A DNA stretch of 26,835 nt from an uncultured Synechococcaceae cyanobacterium (GTDB lineage: Bacteria; Cyanobacteriota; Cyanobacteriia; PCC-6307; Cyanobiaceae), in assembly GCA_902538695.1 (NCBI GenBank), contig CACBGC010000006.1:1-26835 (forward strand), in the 5' to 3' direction. Below, piece by piece: positions 1-7,658 of this stretch. Under the pieces are notes generated by a model. The model saw only the letters and a program-made list of their open reading frames with translations. It did no database searches and had not been told where the DNA came from. Every line of letters begins with the position of its first letter. Position 1 is the first letter of the stretch. The translations under genes and the position numbers were made by a program.

Positions 1-241
1 AAATTTAGAAAAAGAAAACAAAAAATTTGATGATAAAAAAAATAAAAAAATTAAGAATCTTTCAAAAAAAAGAAAAATTGAGCTTCAATCTTACAAAATA
101 ATATTTATTTTAAAAGATGTAGATCCAAAAGATCCCACTGAAGAGTTGAGTTCCATATTGAGTAATTCTGAGGTAAATTTTGAAATAGAAAAGATCGAAC
201 GTATCTTAGATTCAAAAAATAAAAGTATGAATAAAAATTAA
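1..241 (+). CDS. C-terminal end of an unidentified protein (5' truncated)
   Basis: An open frame enters from the left edge (codons start at base 2) and ends with TAA at 239-241, giving 79 visible residues. The first part is extremely Lys/Asn-rich and probably disordered. It is followed by a more ordered stretch with the pattern YKIIFILKDVDPKDP and then EELSSIL and FEIEKIERIL, which looks like a small alpha/beta domain. The continuous frame, the sensible amino-acid pattern and a 20-bp gap to the next gene on the same strand support real coding. I do not recognise the family, so no function is assigned. The upstream part is outside the window. Confidence 0.6.
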   Translation, partial: NLEKENKKFDDKKNKKIKNLSKKRKIELQSYKIIFILKDVDPKDPTEELSSILSNSEVNFEIEKIERILDSKNKSMNKN

Positions 242-261
242 TTAAAAATATTCAACAAAAA

Positions 262-900
262 ATGAAAATAACAACAAAAACTGAAGCTTTAAATATTGTC
301 GAGACCTCTTATTTAGCATCTCTTTCGTCTTTATTATGGGTTGCATTATATTATCTGCCAATTGGGGGAGCTTTATTAAGGTTGATTTTACCTCTCCCAA
401 TGATCTTGTTGCACTTGAGAAGGGGAAGTAAAATTGCATTGGAAGGACTTTTAATACAATTTCTACTTTTATTCACAATTATGGGTCCTGTTAGAGGAAC
501 TTTATTTTTATTTCCTTATGGGATTTTGGCTTTTTGGCTAGGTTGGTGTTGGTTTAAAGAAAAGAGTTGGAAACTTAGTTTAACTGGGGGAATTGTTATT
601 GGAACCCTTGGCTTCTTAATAAGAGTAATAGCATTATCTACTTTGGTTGGAGATAATCTTTGGGTGTTAATTACTAGAGCGAGTTATGGTCTAATAGAAA
701 AGTTAATTGGATTATTTAATTTGCCTTTATATCCCTCAATTTTGAGTATACAAGTAGGTGCAATTTTATTAATAATTTTTCAAGAAATAGTTTATGTTTT
801 AACTTTACATGTAGTTGCCTATTCTCTGTTTCCTAGATTTAAATTAACCATCCCAGATCCTCCAAGATTGTTAAATAGCTTAGTTGATTTTAATAATTAA
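262..900 (+). CDS. DUF2232-type integral membrane protein
   Basis: A 212-residue protein of unknown biochemical role, made up almost entirely of hydrophobic segments (about six predicted membrane spans, with short basic loops such as LHLRRGSK). Length and pattern resemble the DUF2232 family of predicted membrane proteins found across cyanobacteria; the assignment is from overall pattern and is not certain. The ATG start is 20 bp after the preceding gene, and the next gene starts 11 bp after its stop on the same strand. This fits a co-transcribed set with the CobT-like gene and the lipoprotein. No catalytic motif is visible. A transport-associated or envelope role is only a guess. Confidence 0.65.
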   Translation: MKITTKTEALNIVETSYLASLSSLLWVALYYLPIGGALLRLILPLPMILLHLRRGSKIALEGLLIQFLLLFTIMGPVRGTLFLFPYGILAFWLGWCWFKEKSWKLSLTGGIVIGTLGFLIRVIALSTLVGDNLWVLITRASYGLIEKLIGLFNLPLYPSILSIQVGAILLIIFQEIVYVLTLHVVAYSLFPRFKLTIPDPPRLLNSLVDFNN

Positions 901-911
901 AAAAAGTAAGA

Positions 912-2069
912 ATGTACAGTACAGAATTAGGGATAAATTTTTTTGGAAATGAATCCAATAAAAAAAGACAACTCAATAAGATAGAAATACTGAAAAAGAA
1001 TATTAAAAATTTAAAAATATTTCTAATAATTGCTGGCACTAACACATCACAAATTCCAGGAATTTCCGCAGCAGGTATTAATCCAAAATCGAGGAGAACA
1101 ACTGCTCTCGCAGATGCTGAATTTTTACTTGAGGGTGCTTCAAAAGATCATAAATATAAATTGCCTCTTCTGAATGCAGGAGTAACTCCGGCTCTAATTA
1201 GTCATGTTTGTTCAAAGTTAATAAATACTTATCCAGTTATTGTTCCTCTGGGAATAGGAGCAAAGCCTTATTTTAATCATTTGGTTGTAGAAGATAGAAA
1301 TTTGGGCCCATCAAATTGTCTTACTACTGGTAAATCGATGAATAAAGAGAGAGTTTTAAATCTCTATGAGAAAGGTCTTGCGATAGGAAAATCCTTAAAA
1401 CAACCAGTTTTAATTTCTGAATCTGTACCGGGGGGCACCACAACTGCACAGGCAGTAATGGAAGCTTTTGGTTTGCAGGTATCTAATTTAGTAGGGAGTA
1501 GTTTATTTAAAGCTCCAAGAGAACTAAGAAGACAGGTAATTAAAAAGGGACTTTTAAATGCGAATTTCAAGGCTGATTCTGACTCTTTTGATGTTGTCGC
1601 GGCAGTAGGTGATCCTTTCCAAGCTTTTTCAATGGGTCTATTAAGTGGTGCCAGGTTAGCAAAACAACCTGTAATATTGTCTGGAGGAAGTCAGATGTTA
1701 GCAGTCATTTTGCTTGTATTAGAACTTTTAGGTGAAAAAAATAAAGATGAATTTATTGAAGATGTATTCATTGCGACAACTGGGTGGCTTGTGAAAGATA
1801 ATTCTCTGAATGATTTAGTAAATCTAATTAATGAAAAATATGATGTCAAATTATTAGGTTTAGCCAGTCCTTTAAATTTTAAATCTTCTAAATACAAAGA
1901 ATTGAAGGATTATGAATTAGGTCATGTAAAAGAAGGTGTAGGTGCTGGTGGAATATCATTGCTTGCTTTCTTAGATGGATTTAAAAATGAAGAAATAGTT
2001 TCATTGTGTCAACAAAATCTGGAAATCATGAAGGGCCTAGGTCAAATTTCTTTAGAGAAGGATTGCTGA
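912..2069 (+). CDS. UPF0284 / TIGR00303 family protein, CobT-like
   Basis: A 385-residue protein of the UPF0284 (TIGR00303) family, which is distantly related to CobT, the nicotinate-nucleotide:dimethylbenzimidazole phosphoribosyltransferase that activates the lower ligand of cobalamin. Visible motifs: AGTNTSQIPGISAAG with DAEFLL near residues 42-75, a Gly/Thr-rich loop SESVPGGTTTAQAV near 168-182, and SGGSQMLAVI near 257-266. The length is full. It is followed with no gap (TGA then ATG) by the PotD-like lipoprotein gene, so translation is probably coupled. Family membership is secure. The CobT-like reaction is inferred and has not, to my knowledge, been settled for cyanobacterial members, which are thought to make pseudocobalamin with an adenine lower ligand. 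Confidence 0.85.
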   Translation: MYSTELGINFFGNESNKKRQLNKIEILKKNIKNLKIFLIIAGTNTSQIPGISAAGINPKSRRTTALADAEFLLEGASKDHKYKLPLLNAGVTPALISHVCSKLINTYPVIVPLGIGAKPYFNHLVVEDRNLGPSNCLTTGKSMNKERVLNLYEKGLAIGKSLKQPVLISESVPGGTTTAQAVMEAFGLQVSNLVGSSLFKAPRELRRQVIKKGLLNANFKADSDSFDVVAAVGDPFQAFSMGLLSGARLAKQPVILSGGSQMLAVILLVLELLGEKNKDEFIEDVFIATTGWLVKDNSLNDLVNLINEKYDVKLLGLASPLNFKSSKYKELKDYELGHVKEGVGAGGISLLAFLDGFKNEEIVSLCQQNLEIMKGLGQISLEKDC

Positions 2070-3068
2070 ATGTTTTCAAAATTTGCAACCAGAAGAGAAT
2101 TTTTAAATTGTGCTAAGCTTTCGCTTTTATTTTTCTTAAACTCTTGCAGTAATCTACCTAATAAAGTAAAAATTGCATTACAAAATTCTTTTTATCCAGA
2201 ATCTTTTAAAGATACTATTCCAAAAGATTGGAAGCAGGAAAAAATTAATTTTGAAAATATTCAGCTACAAAAAAATAGAAATACAATTTTGAATTCTGAC
2301 TTTACTTTAATAAATGATGGATGGATTTCTAGTATAGATTTTTCAGAATTTGAAAAAATAAATGAATATGCACTGTTCGAAAATTTGGATAAGAGATCGA
2401 TAGATTTTTTGGGAAGCTTTAATCAAAATCAGAGGAGTAAATTATTTCCTATTGGCGTAGTACCCTATACAATCATCATTAAAAATAATAAAGAATTAAT
2501 AACTTCAGCAAGAACATCTTGGGATTTTCTTCTTTCTGAAAAATTAACTGGGAAAATTATTTTTCCTCAAAGTCCCAGAATAATATTGTCAATTGCTCAA
2601 AAAATTAATTCATCTAATTCTTTAAAAAAAATCAAAAGCCAAGCTATGTTATTTGATGATAAAAATATGCTCAATTGGTTGATTAATTCTGATGCTATTG
2701 TCGCAATAGTTCCTTATAGTCTTTGTTCAAAATATTTAAAAATAGATCCAAGGCTTTCTTTAGTTTTCCCTAGCCAAGGCGTACCTTTGATGTGGCATTT
2801 TCTACTTAGTCGATCAAATCTAAATAATGCAATATTAATGCAATGGATTAAATCTTTAGAAAATAAATCAATAATAGATAAATTAGTAAGCCAGGGTTGG
2901 TATCTTCCATTCAATAGTGATTATTTGCAAAGTAAATATAAAACTGAAATGCTCCCCATTTTAGGACCTTCTGAGAAATGTTGGGAAAATAGTTGGTCTT
3001 TCCCTGTCTTAACAAATGAACAAAAAATTAATCTTAAAAATATCTGGAATGAGTCCTTATCCCCATAA
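2070..3068 (+). CDS. Putative solute-binding lipoprotein, PotD/spermidine-putrescine type
   Basis: A 332-residue exported protein. The N-terminus has a twin-arginine-like motif (TRREFLN, residues 7-13), a hydrophobic stretch and a possible lipobox ending at Cys26 (LNSC), so it is probably a membrane-anchored lipoprotein. Around residues 125-175, the blocks FPIGVVPYTIIIKN and SWDFLLSEKLTGKIIFP match the pattern of polyamine-type ABC solute-binding proteins (a VPY block, then W-D-L and GK-I segments). No permease or ATPase for it lies nearby, so the ligand is unknown. Its ATG directly abuts the TGA of the CobT-like gene, with a GAGAAGGA ribosome-site-like stretch just upstream. Its 3' end overlaps the convergent reductase gene by 12 bp. 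Confidence 0.65.
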   Translation: MFSKFATRREFLNCAKLSLLFFLNSCSNLPNKVKIALQNSFYPESFKDTIPKDWKQEKINFENIQLQKNRNTILNSDFTLINDGWISSIDFSEFEKINEYALFENLDKRSIDFLGSFNQNQRSKLFPIGVVPYTIIIKNNKELITSARTSWDFLLSEKLTGKIIFPQSPRIILSIAQKINSSNSLKKIKSQAMLFDDKNMLNWLINSDAIVAIVPYSLCSKYLKIDPRLSLVFPSQGVPLMWHFLLSRSNLNNAILMQWIKSLENKSIIDKLVSQGWYLPFNSDYLQSKYKTEMLPILGPSEKCWENSWSFPVLTNEQKINLKNIWNESLSP

Positions 3069-4199
3069 TCTTTTTGTAGGATTTTCAATTAATAAGTTAT
3101 GAGTTTCCTTTAATAAATTTGGTATATCTAATTTACTTGGACATTTAGGAACACATTTATTACATTCTTGACAAAATGAGGAATTTTTTTCTTCCCACCA
3201 GTGGCCAGCTTTACCTATTAAATTGTATCTTTCTTTTGCAAATTCTAATTGGCCATAACCAACAGATATATTTCTTAAACGAAGTATTTCTGGAATAGGC
3301 ACTTCATTTGGACATGGAAGACAAGATCTACATTGTTCGCATTTGGTTGAGTTTAATCTTTCATTAGAAACTTCCTCAATTTTATTAAGGGCGCTTTTTT
3401 CAAGTTTTGTAAGCTTCTCAAATGAGTTTCTAAGTTTATGCGCAAATTCAAAATCTTTTTTGTTTGTCGCCCCCAAGGATAAAGTTGTAATGCCTTTTGC
3501 GAGAAGAAATCGATACGCTAATTCTAATGGATGAAAAGGCTTAGAGGCCTCTATCAAAATATCACTTGGAGAATACAATCTACCGCCTTTATCTGCAGGT
3601 GATATTGCTAAAACTCCCATACCTTTTTTTATAGCTTCCTCTGCTAAAGCAATCTTAGATTGATCTAAATAATGTAAATGAAGACTACAAAAAGTAAAAA
3701 CTTCACAGTTAATCGCATCTTGAATTAGTGAATAACTTCCGTGAGAACTAAAACCGACTTGATCGACTAGTTCATTCTCAAGTATCCAAGAAATGAATTT
3801 CTTACCCTCTCCAGAAAGAACCCAATCTAGATGTTGTTTTAAGTTGAGTCCGTGAATTGCAAGATTATTAATTTTCTCGCGATTTAAATTTTTAAGAGAC
3901 TTTTTAAAATTATTTTTTAAAAAGTCAAAATCACCCTTTGGTAAAACTTTGGAAGTAATCACCCAATTTTTTTCTTTTATATTCTCTTCTATTGCTAATT
4001 TTTTTATTGAATTTCCAATAAGTGACTCAGCATCACCATAAGAGGGTGCTGTTTCTATGTGGTTAATTCCTACATAATATGCATTTTTTATTATGCTATA
4101 CATTTTTTCGAGACTTTCAGTTGCTCGCATTGTCCCCAAAGTGAATAAGCTCACTTTCGCCCCTCTACCAAATGATCTTTTTTGTGAATTAATAATCAT
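3057..4199 (-). CDS. Aldo/keto reductase with C-terminal double [4Fe-4S] domain
   Basis: A 380-residue oxidoreductase of the COG1453 type: an aldo/keto reductase barrel (about residues 10-275) followed by a ferredoxin-like domain. The barrel keeps Tyr54, Lys84 and His116 of the catalytic tetrad, but the usual Asp is Glu49 (HIETAPSYG). The tail has two cysteine clusters, Cys287/290/293/296 followed by Pro and Cys343/346/349/353 followed by Pro, which should bind two [4Fe-4S] clusters. Substrate and electron partner are unknown; probably cytosolic. The ATG at 4199 gives a normal N-terminus. It is divergent from ribE across 110 bp and converges with the lipoprotein gene, overlapping it by 12 bp. 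Confidence 0.85.
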   Translation of the reverse strand: MIINSQKRSFGRGAKVSLFTLGTMRATESLEKMYSIIKNAYYVGINHIETAPSYGDAESLIGNSIKKLAIEENIKEKNWVITSKVLPKGDFDFLKNNFKKSLKNLNREKINNLAIHGLNLKQHLDWVLSGEGKKFISWILENELVDQVGFSSHGSYSLIQDAINCEVFTFCSLHLHYLDQSKIALAEEAIKKGMGVLAISPADKGGRLYSPSDILIEASKPFHPLELAYRFLLAKGITTLSLGATNKKDFEFAHKLRNSFEKLTKLEKSALNKIEEVSNERLNSTKCEQCRSCLPCPNEVPIPEILRLRNISVGYGQLEFAKERYNLIGKAGHWWEEKNSSFCQECNKCVPKCPSKLDIPNLLKETHNLLIENPTKRLWG

Positions 4200-4257
4200 C
4201 TAAATATGATCAATTTCTTTTTATTTACTCTTTAATTTATTTATAGTTGAAAATGAT

Positions 4258-4277
4258 TTAAAGTAAATTAAAGTAAA
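4258..4277. repeat. Tandem 10-bp direct repeat upstream of ribE
   Basis: The decamer TTAAAGTAAA occurs twice in perfect tandem (4258-4267 and 4268-4277). It is followed by CAAAATTTTG (4280-4289), a perfect palindrome that overlaps a second one, TTTTGCAAAA (4285-4294). It lies in the divergent region between the reductase and riboflavin synthase genes, 33 bp before the ribE ATG. A 10-bp spacing would put both copies on the same helix face, so an operator is possible, but in DNA this AT-rich chance is also possible. No FMN riboswitch is evident in this gap. Confidence 0.4.
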
Positions 4278-4309
4278 TACAAAATTTTGCAAAAATATTT
4301 TTTTAAACT

Positions 4310-4963
4310 ATGTTTACAGGAATAATTCAATCAGTTGGAAAACTAAGACAAGAAAAAAATATTTTAGAAATTGAAATTCTAGATAATTTATTTGATATGG
4401 CAATTGGTGACAGCATAGCTGTTGATGGAATTTGTTTGACAGTTAAAGAGATTTTTCAAAATAAATTTACTGTTGATGTTAGTGAGGAGACATTAAAAAA
4501 AACAACTTTAGGAGTAAAGTCGAACCTGAATCAGATTGTTAATTTGGAGCCCGCTCTCAGGGTGTCTGACCGTCTTGGAGGGCATATAGTCAGCGGACAT
4601 GTTGATGGCCTTGGAATAGTTGAGAATATAGAAAAATTAGAGAAATCTTGGCTCTTATCAATAAAGTGGAAAAATAATAATTTTTCAAAATATGTAGTGA
4701 ATAAAGGTAGTATTTGTGTAAATGGTATAAGTCTTACGATTGCAAAATATGAGGAGGAAGGATCAATATTTACTATTGCGATAATTCCTCACACTTGGCA
4801 TAAAACAAATCTGAATAAATTAAATATCGGTGACAGCGTAAACCTTGAGGCAGATGCACTAATTAAATATGTAGAGAAATTACTTTTATTTAATAAAAAT
4901 AGTAATCAAGATTTATCTTCAAATAATATTTCTTCCGAGTGGCTTAAAGAAAACGGTTGGTAA
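4310..4963 (+). CDS. ribE: Riboflavin synthase, alpha chain
   Basis: A 217-residue enzyme that dismutates two 6,7-dimethyl-8-ribityllumazine molecules to riboflavin, the last step of flavin synthesis in the cytosol. The N-terminus MFTGIIQ is the family hallmark. The protein shows the expected two lumazine-binding repeats: the first with VDGICLTV and RLGGHIVSGHVDG (about residues 40-100), the second with VNGISLTI (about 140-147). Length is normal, with a short Asn/Ser-rich tail. It is monocistronic in this window: it diverges from the reductase gene and converges on the AbrB gene with a 10-bp gap. The symbol ribC is also used for this gene. Confidence 0.95.
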   Translation: MFTGIIQSVGKLRQEKNILEIEILDNLFDMAIGDSIAVDGICLTVKEIFQNKFTVDVSEETLKKTTLGVKSNLNQIVNLEPALRVSDRLGGHIVSGHVDGLGIVENIEKLEKSWLLSIKWKNNNFSKYVVNKGSICVNGISLTIAKYEEEGSIFTIAIIPHTWHKTNLNKLNIGDSVNLEADALIKYVEKLLLFNKNSNQDLSSNNISSEWLKENGW

Positions 4964-4973
4964 AATATATTTT

Positions 4974-5327
4974 TTAATTTAATGGAATCAGATAAATTAT
5001 TTTTGACTCTTTTTTAAGATCGATTTTAAATTCCTGACCAGGTTCTAGACCTAATTTTTTGGTGTAGGCATGACCAATTAATAGGTTCCCATTGCCATGA
5101 ACTTTAGTTTTGAATTCTGTCTGTCTGCCTCTGGAAGCTCTATTACCATTTTTCCCCAGACGACCATTTCCTATTTTGTAACCCTTAGCTTCGATAAGCG
5201 CCTTATAAAAACTTTTTCTTAAGATTCTTCCACTTGGACCTACGTACCCACAACCTTTTGCTATCTCATCTTCAGATTTTTTACTTAATAACTTTGCTTT
5301 TTCAAGAAGTTCTTTTCCTTCTAGCAT
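4974..5327 (-). CDS. Cyanobacterial AbrB-like transcriptional regulator (cyAbrB)
   Basis: A 117-residue DNA-binding protein of the cyanobacterial AbrB family, whose members regulate nitrogen and carbon metabolism genes in model cyanobacteria. The N-terminal part carries the conserved block GCGYVGPSGRILRKSFYKAL (about residues 25-44). A basic linker follows (GNRASRGRQ), then a C-terminal AbrB-like swapped-hairpin segment with GNLLIGHAYTKKLGLEPGQEF (about 80-100). Unlike Bacillus AbrB, the AbrB-like part is at the C-terminus, as is normal for cyAbrB. It lies downstream of ctaE on the same strand, but a 96-bp gap with a TATAAT element suggests its own promoter. Confidence 0.88.
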   Translation of the reverse strand: MLEGKELLEKAKLLSKKSEDEIAKGCGYVGPSGRILRKSFYKALIEAKGYKIGNGRLGKNGNRASRGRQTEFKTKVHGNGNLLIGHAYTKKLGLEPGQEFKIDLKKESKIIYLIPLN

Positions 5328-5344
5328 TATCTGACAAATTCATA

Positions 5345-5350
5345 ATTATA
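5345..5350 (-). promoter_or_regulatory. Candidate -10 box for the cyAbrB gene
   Basis: On the minus strand this reads TATAAT, a perfect -10 hexamer, 17 bp before the ATG at 5327. No convincing -35 hexamer stands at the right distance. It would give a very short leader. It supports transcription of the regulator independently of the oxidase operon that ends at 5424. Confidence 0.4.
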
Positions 5351-5423
5351 TATTCTTACTAAAAAGGAGATCTGTGGCAATATAAATTAATAAAAGATAT
5401 ATTTAATTTTGAAATTTAGTTTT

Positions 5424-6026
5424 TTATAAAAGATACAAAATAATAAATAAAACAACCCATATTCCATCGACAAAATGCCAGTACAATTCAACAGCTTCCA
5501 ATGGGAACATATTTTGACTAGTTAATCTTCCGCCATTGATTCTCGATTGCCAAGCAATAATTAAAATCATTAAAGTGCCTAAAGTTACATGTAATCCATG
5601 AAAACCAGTAAGAGCATAAAAAGTACTTGCAAATAAATTATCGGTTAATCCAAAAGGTAAATGAAAATATTCAAATAATTGACATATTAAAAATATAATT
5701 CCAAGAAAAGCAGTAAAAAATAACCATTTTTGGGAATCTGAGTTTTTATCTTTTAAAAGTGCTTTGCCTGCTTTATGGAAAGTTGCACTACTAACAAGTA
5801 ACAAAATTGTATTAAGAGTAGGTATTGGTAGTTCTAATTCATAAATAGCACCATCTGGTAATGGATTTACTGCTTTATAAGTTAAATAAGCAGCAAAGAA
5901 TCCAGCAAAAGTCATTCCGTCCGCAATGAGGAAAGTTATAAGACCAAACATTCTGAAGTCTTCATGTGTTTCGTTAACTTCAGAATTATTTTTTTGAATT
6001 TCTTTTGAGCTATCAAGTGTTGTCAT
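5424..6026 (-). CDS. ctaE: Cytochrome c oxidase subunit III
   Basis: A 200-residue membrane subunit of the aa3-type terminal oxidase. It has about five membrane spans, the short bacterial form lacking the first two helices of the seven-span form. Typical blocks are GFFAAYLTYKAVNPLP (about residues 42-57), TGFHGLHVTLGTL (about 140-152) and the C-terminal YWHFVDGIWVVLF. Subunit III stabilises the proton-pumping core. The gene starts 6 bp after the ctaD stop and is the last of ctaC-ctaD-ctaE, so the three are almost certainly one transcript. The soluble N-terminus is short and hydrophilic. Confidence 0.95.
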   Translation of the reverse strand: MTTLDSSKEIQKNNSEVNETHEDFRMFGLITFLIADGMTFAGFFAAYLTYKAVNPLPDGAIYELELPIPTLNTILLLVSSATFHKAGKALLKDKNSDSQKWLFFTAFLGIIFLICQLFEYFHLPFGLTDNLFASTFYALTGFHGLHVTLGTLMILIIAWQSRINGGRLTSQNMFPLEAVELYWHFVDGIWVVLFIILYLL

Positions 6027-6032
6027 ATGTTT

Positions 6033-7658
6033 TTATTTTTGTTCAGAAATTTCTTTACCATAACCATATGGTTCTTCAACTAATGGAGCTTCTCCTTCCC
6101 AATTTTCAACTGGAGGTGGAGAAGATGTTAACCATTCAGGTGTGAGAGCATTCCAAGGGTTATCTCCAGCATTTTTCCCATTTCTCACGCTTAGGAATAC
6201 GTTAATTAAAAAAGGAATTGTACTTATAGCCATCAAAAGAGCCCCAAGGCTACTAATTTGATTAACGAACTGGAATTGAGGATCATATTCTGCAACTCTT
6301 CTTGGCATTCCATTTAAACCAAGCCAATGTTGAGGAGCAAAGCACAAGTTAAATCCAATAAAAGTAAAAATAAAGTGTAAAATTCCTAATTTTTCATTGA
6401 GCATTTTCCCAGTTACTTTGGGGAACCAATGATAAATTGAAGAGAAAATAATAAAAACAGTCCCTCCATAAACTATGTAATGAAAATGGGCTACAACGAA
6501 ATAGGTATCATGTACGTGAATATCGAAAGGTACCTGTGCTAAAGCAACTCCTGTAATACCTCCAAAAACAAAATTTATAATAAATCCGCAAGAGAATAAC
6601 ATTGCACTATTGATGGAAATTTTACCTCCCCATAATGTTGCAACCCAATTGAAAAATTTTATACCCGTGGGAACAGCAATAAATGCTGTGGCGATAGTAA
6701 AGAATAATCTCATCCAAGGTGGCGTTCCACTCGTAAACATGTGATGCGCCCAAACAACTAAACCTAAAACTACTATCCCCATTATTGAAAAAACCATTGT
6801 TGTATATCCAAAAAGTGGTTTTCTAGCATGTACAGGAAGTATTTCACTAACTAAACCAAAGGCAGGAAGGACCATAATGTATACAGCTGGATGAGAATAA
6901 AACCAAAATAAATGCTGATAAACTACGACATTGCCACCTAAAACAGGATTGAAAAACCCAGTATTAGCGATGATATCGAAGCTAAGTAGAATTAAAGTTC
7001 CTGCTAAAACAGGAGTTGACAAAACAACTAATAGACTTGTCCCTAGCATCGCCCAGCAATACATTGGCAATTGCATAAGTTTTAATCCTGGCCTTCTTAA
7101 TTTGATAATGGTCGCGATAAAGTTTATTCCACCAAAGATAGAACTGCCTCCAAGTAATAGAACGCTAAGAATCCAAATAATTTGTCCTGATTGAGGAGTA
7201 GTTATGCTCAAAGGAGGATAAGCCGTCCATCCTGCCTGAGCAGCACCCTCAACAAAATAGCTTGCTACCAGCATCAAACCTGAAGGAGGAATTAACCAAA
7301 AAGCTACAGCATTCAATCTTGGGAATGCCATATCTCTAGCTCCTACATAAAATGGAATTAAATAATTTCCAAAAGCACCATTAACTACAGGCACTATCCA
7401 TAGGAAAATCATTATCGTTCCATGTAGGGTTAAAACTTGGTTATATACATCTCTCGGCATAAAGTCAGACATCGGACTAGCTAGTTCAATTCTTATAGCG
7501 CTAGCTAAGGTTCCTCCTATTAAATAGAAAAGAAAACCGCAAACTAAGTATTGTATCCCAATTACTTTATGATCAAGGCTAAAACTAAAGTATCTAAGCC
7601 AACCTTTAGGTTGAAGACTTTCATTATTAGTTTTTTGTGGATCAATTGATATTGTCAT
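6033..7658 (-). CDS. ctaD: Cytochrome c oxidase subunit I
   Basis: A 541-residue catalytic subunit with 12 expected spans that reduces O2 to water and pumps protons. Heme and copper ligands are visible: His79 and His393 for low-spin heme a, His391 for heme a3, and His256, His305 and His306 for CuB, with Tyr260 as the likely His-Tyr cross-link partner. The helix VI motif is YSHPAVY, not GHPEVY, so the D-channel glutamate is absent, as in A2-type oxidases. An Asp is present at residue 109 (ARDMAFPRLN). The ATG overlaps the ctaC stop by 4 bp (ATGA), and ctaE follows after 6 bp. Confidence 0.97.
   Translation of the reverse strand: MTISIDPQKTNNESLQPKGWLRYFSFSLDHKVIGIQYLVCGFLFYLIGGTLASAIRIELASPMSDFMPRDVYNQVLTLHGTIMIFLWIVPVVNGAFGNYLIPFYVGARDMAFPRLNAVAFWLIPPSGLMLVASYFVEGAAQAGWTAYPPLSITTPQSGQIIWILSVLLLGGSSIFGGINFIATIIKLRRPGLKLMQLPMYCWAMLGTSLLVVLSTPVLAGTLILLSFDIIANTGFFNPVLGGNVVVYQHLFWFYSHPAVYIMVLPAFGLVSEILPVHARKPLFGYTTMVFSIMGIVVLGLVVWAHHMFTSGTPPWMRLFFTIATAFIAVPTGIKFFNWVATLWGGKISINSAMLFSCGFIINFVFGGITGVALAQVPFDIHVHDTYFVVAHFHYIVYGGTVFIIFSSIYHWFPKVTGKMLNEKLGILHFIFTFIGFNLCFAPQHWLGLNGMPRRVAEYDPQFQFVNQISSLGALLMAISTIPFLINVFLSVRNGKNAGDNPWNALTPEWLTSSPPPVENWEGEAPLVEEPYGYGKEISEQK

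Noticed and set aside
5361..5382. AGGAGAT on the plus strand followed by GTG as a small gene
   Set aside because: The frame reaches a stop after two codons, so nothing is encoded.
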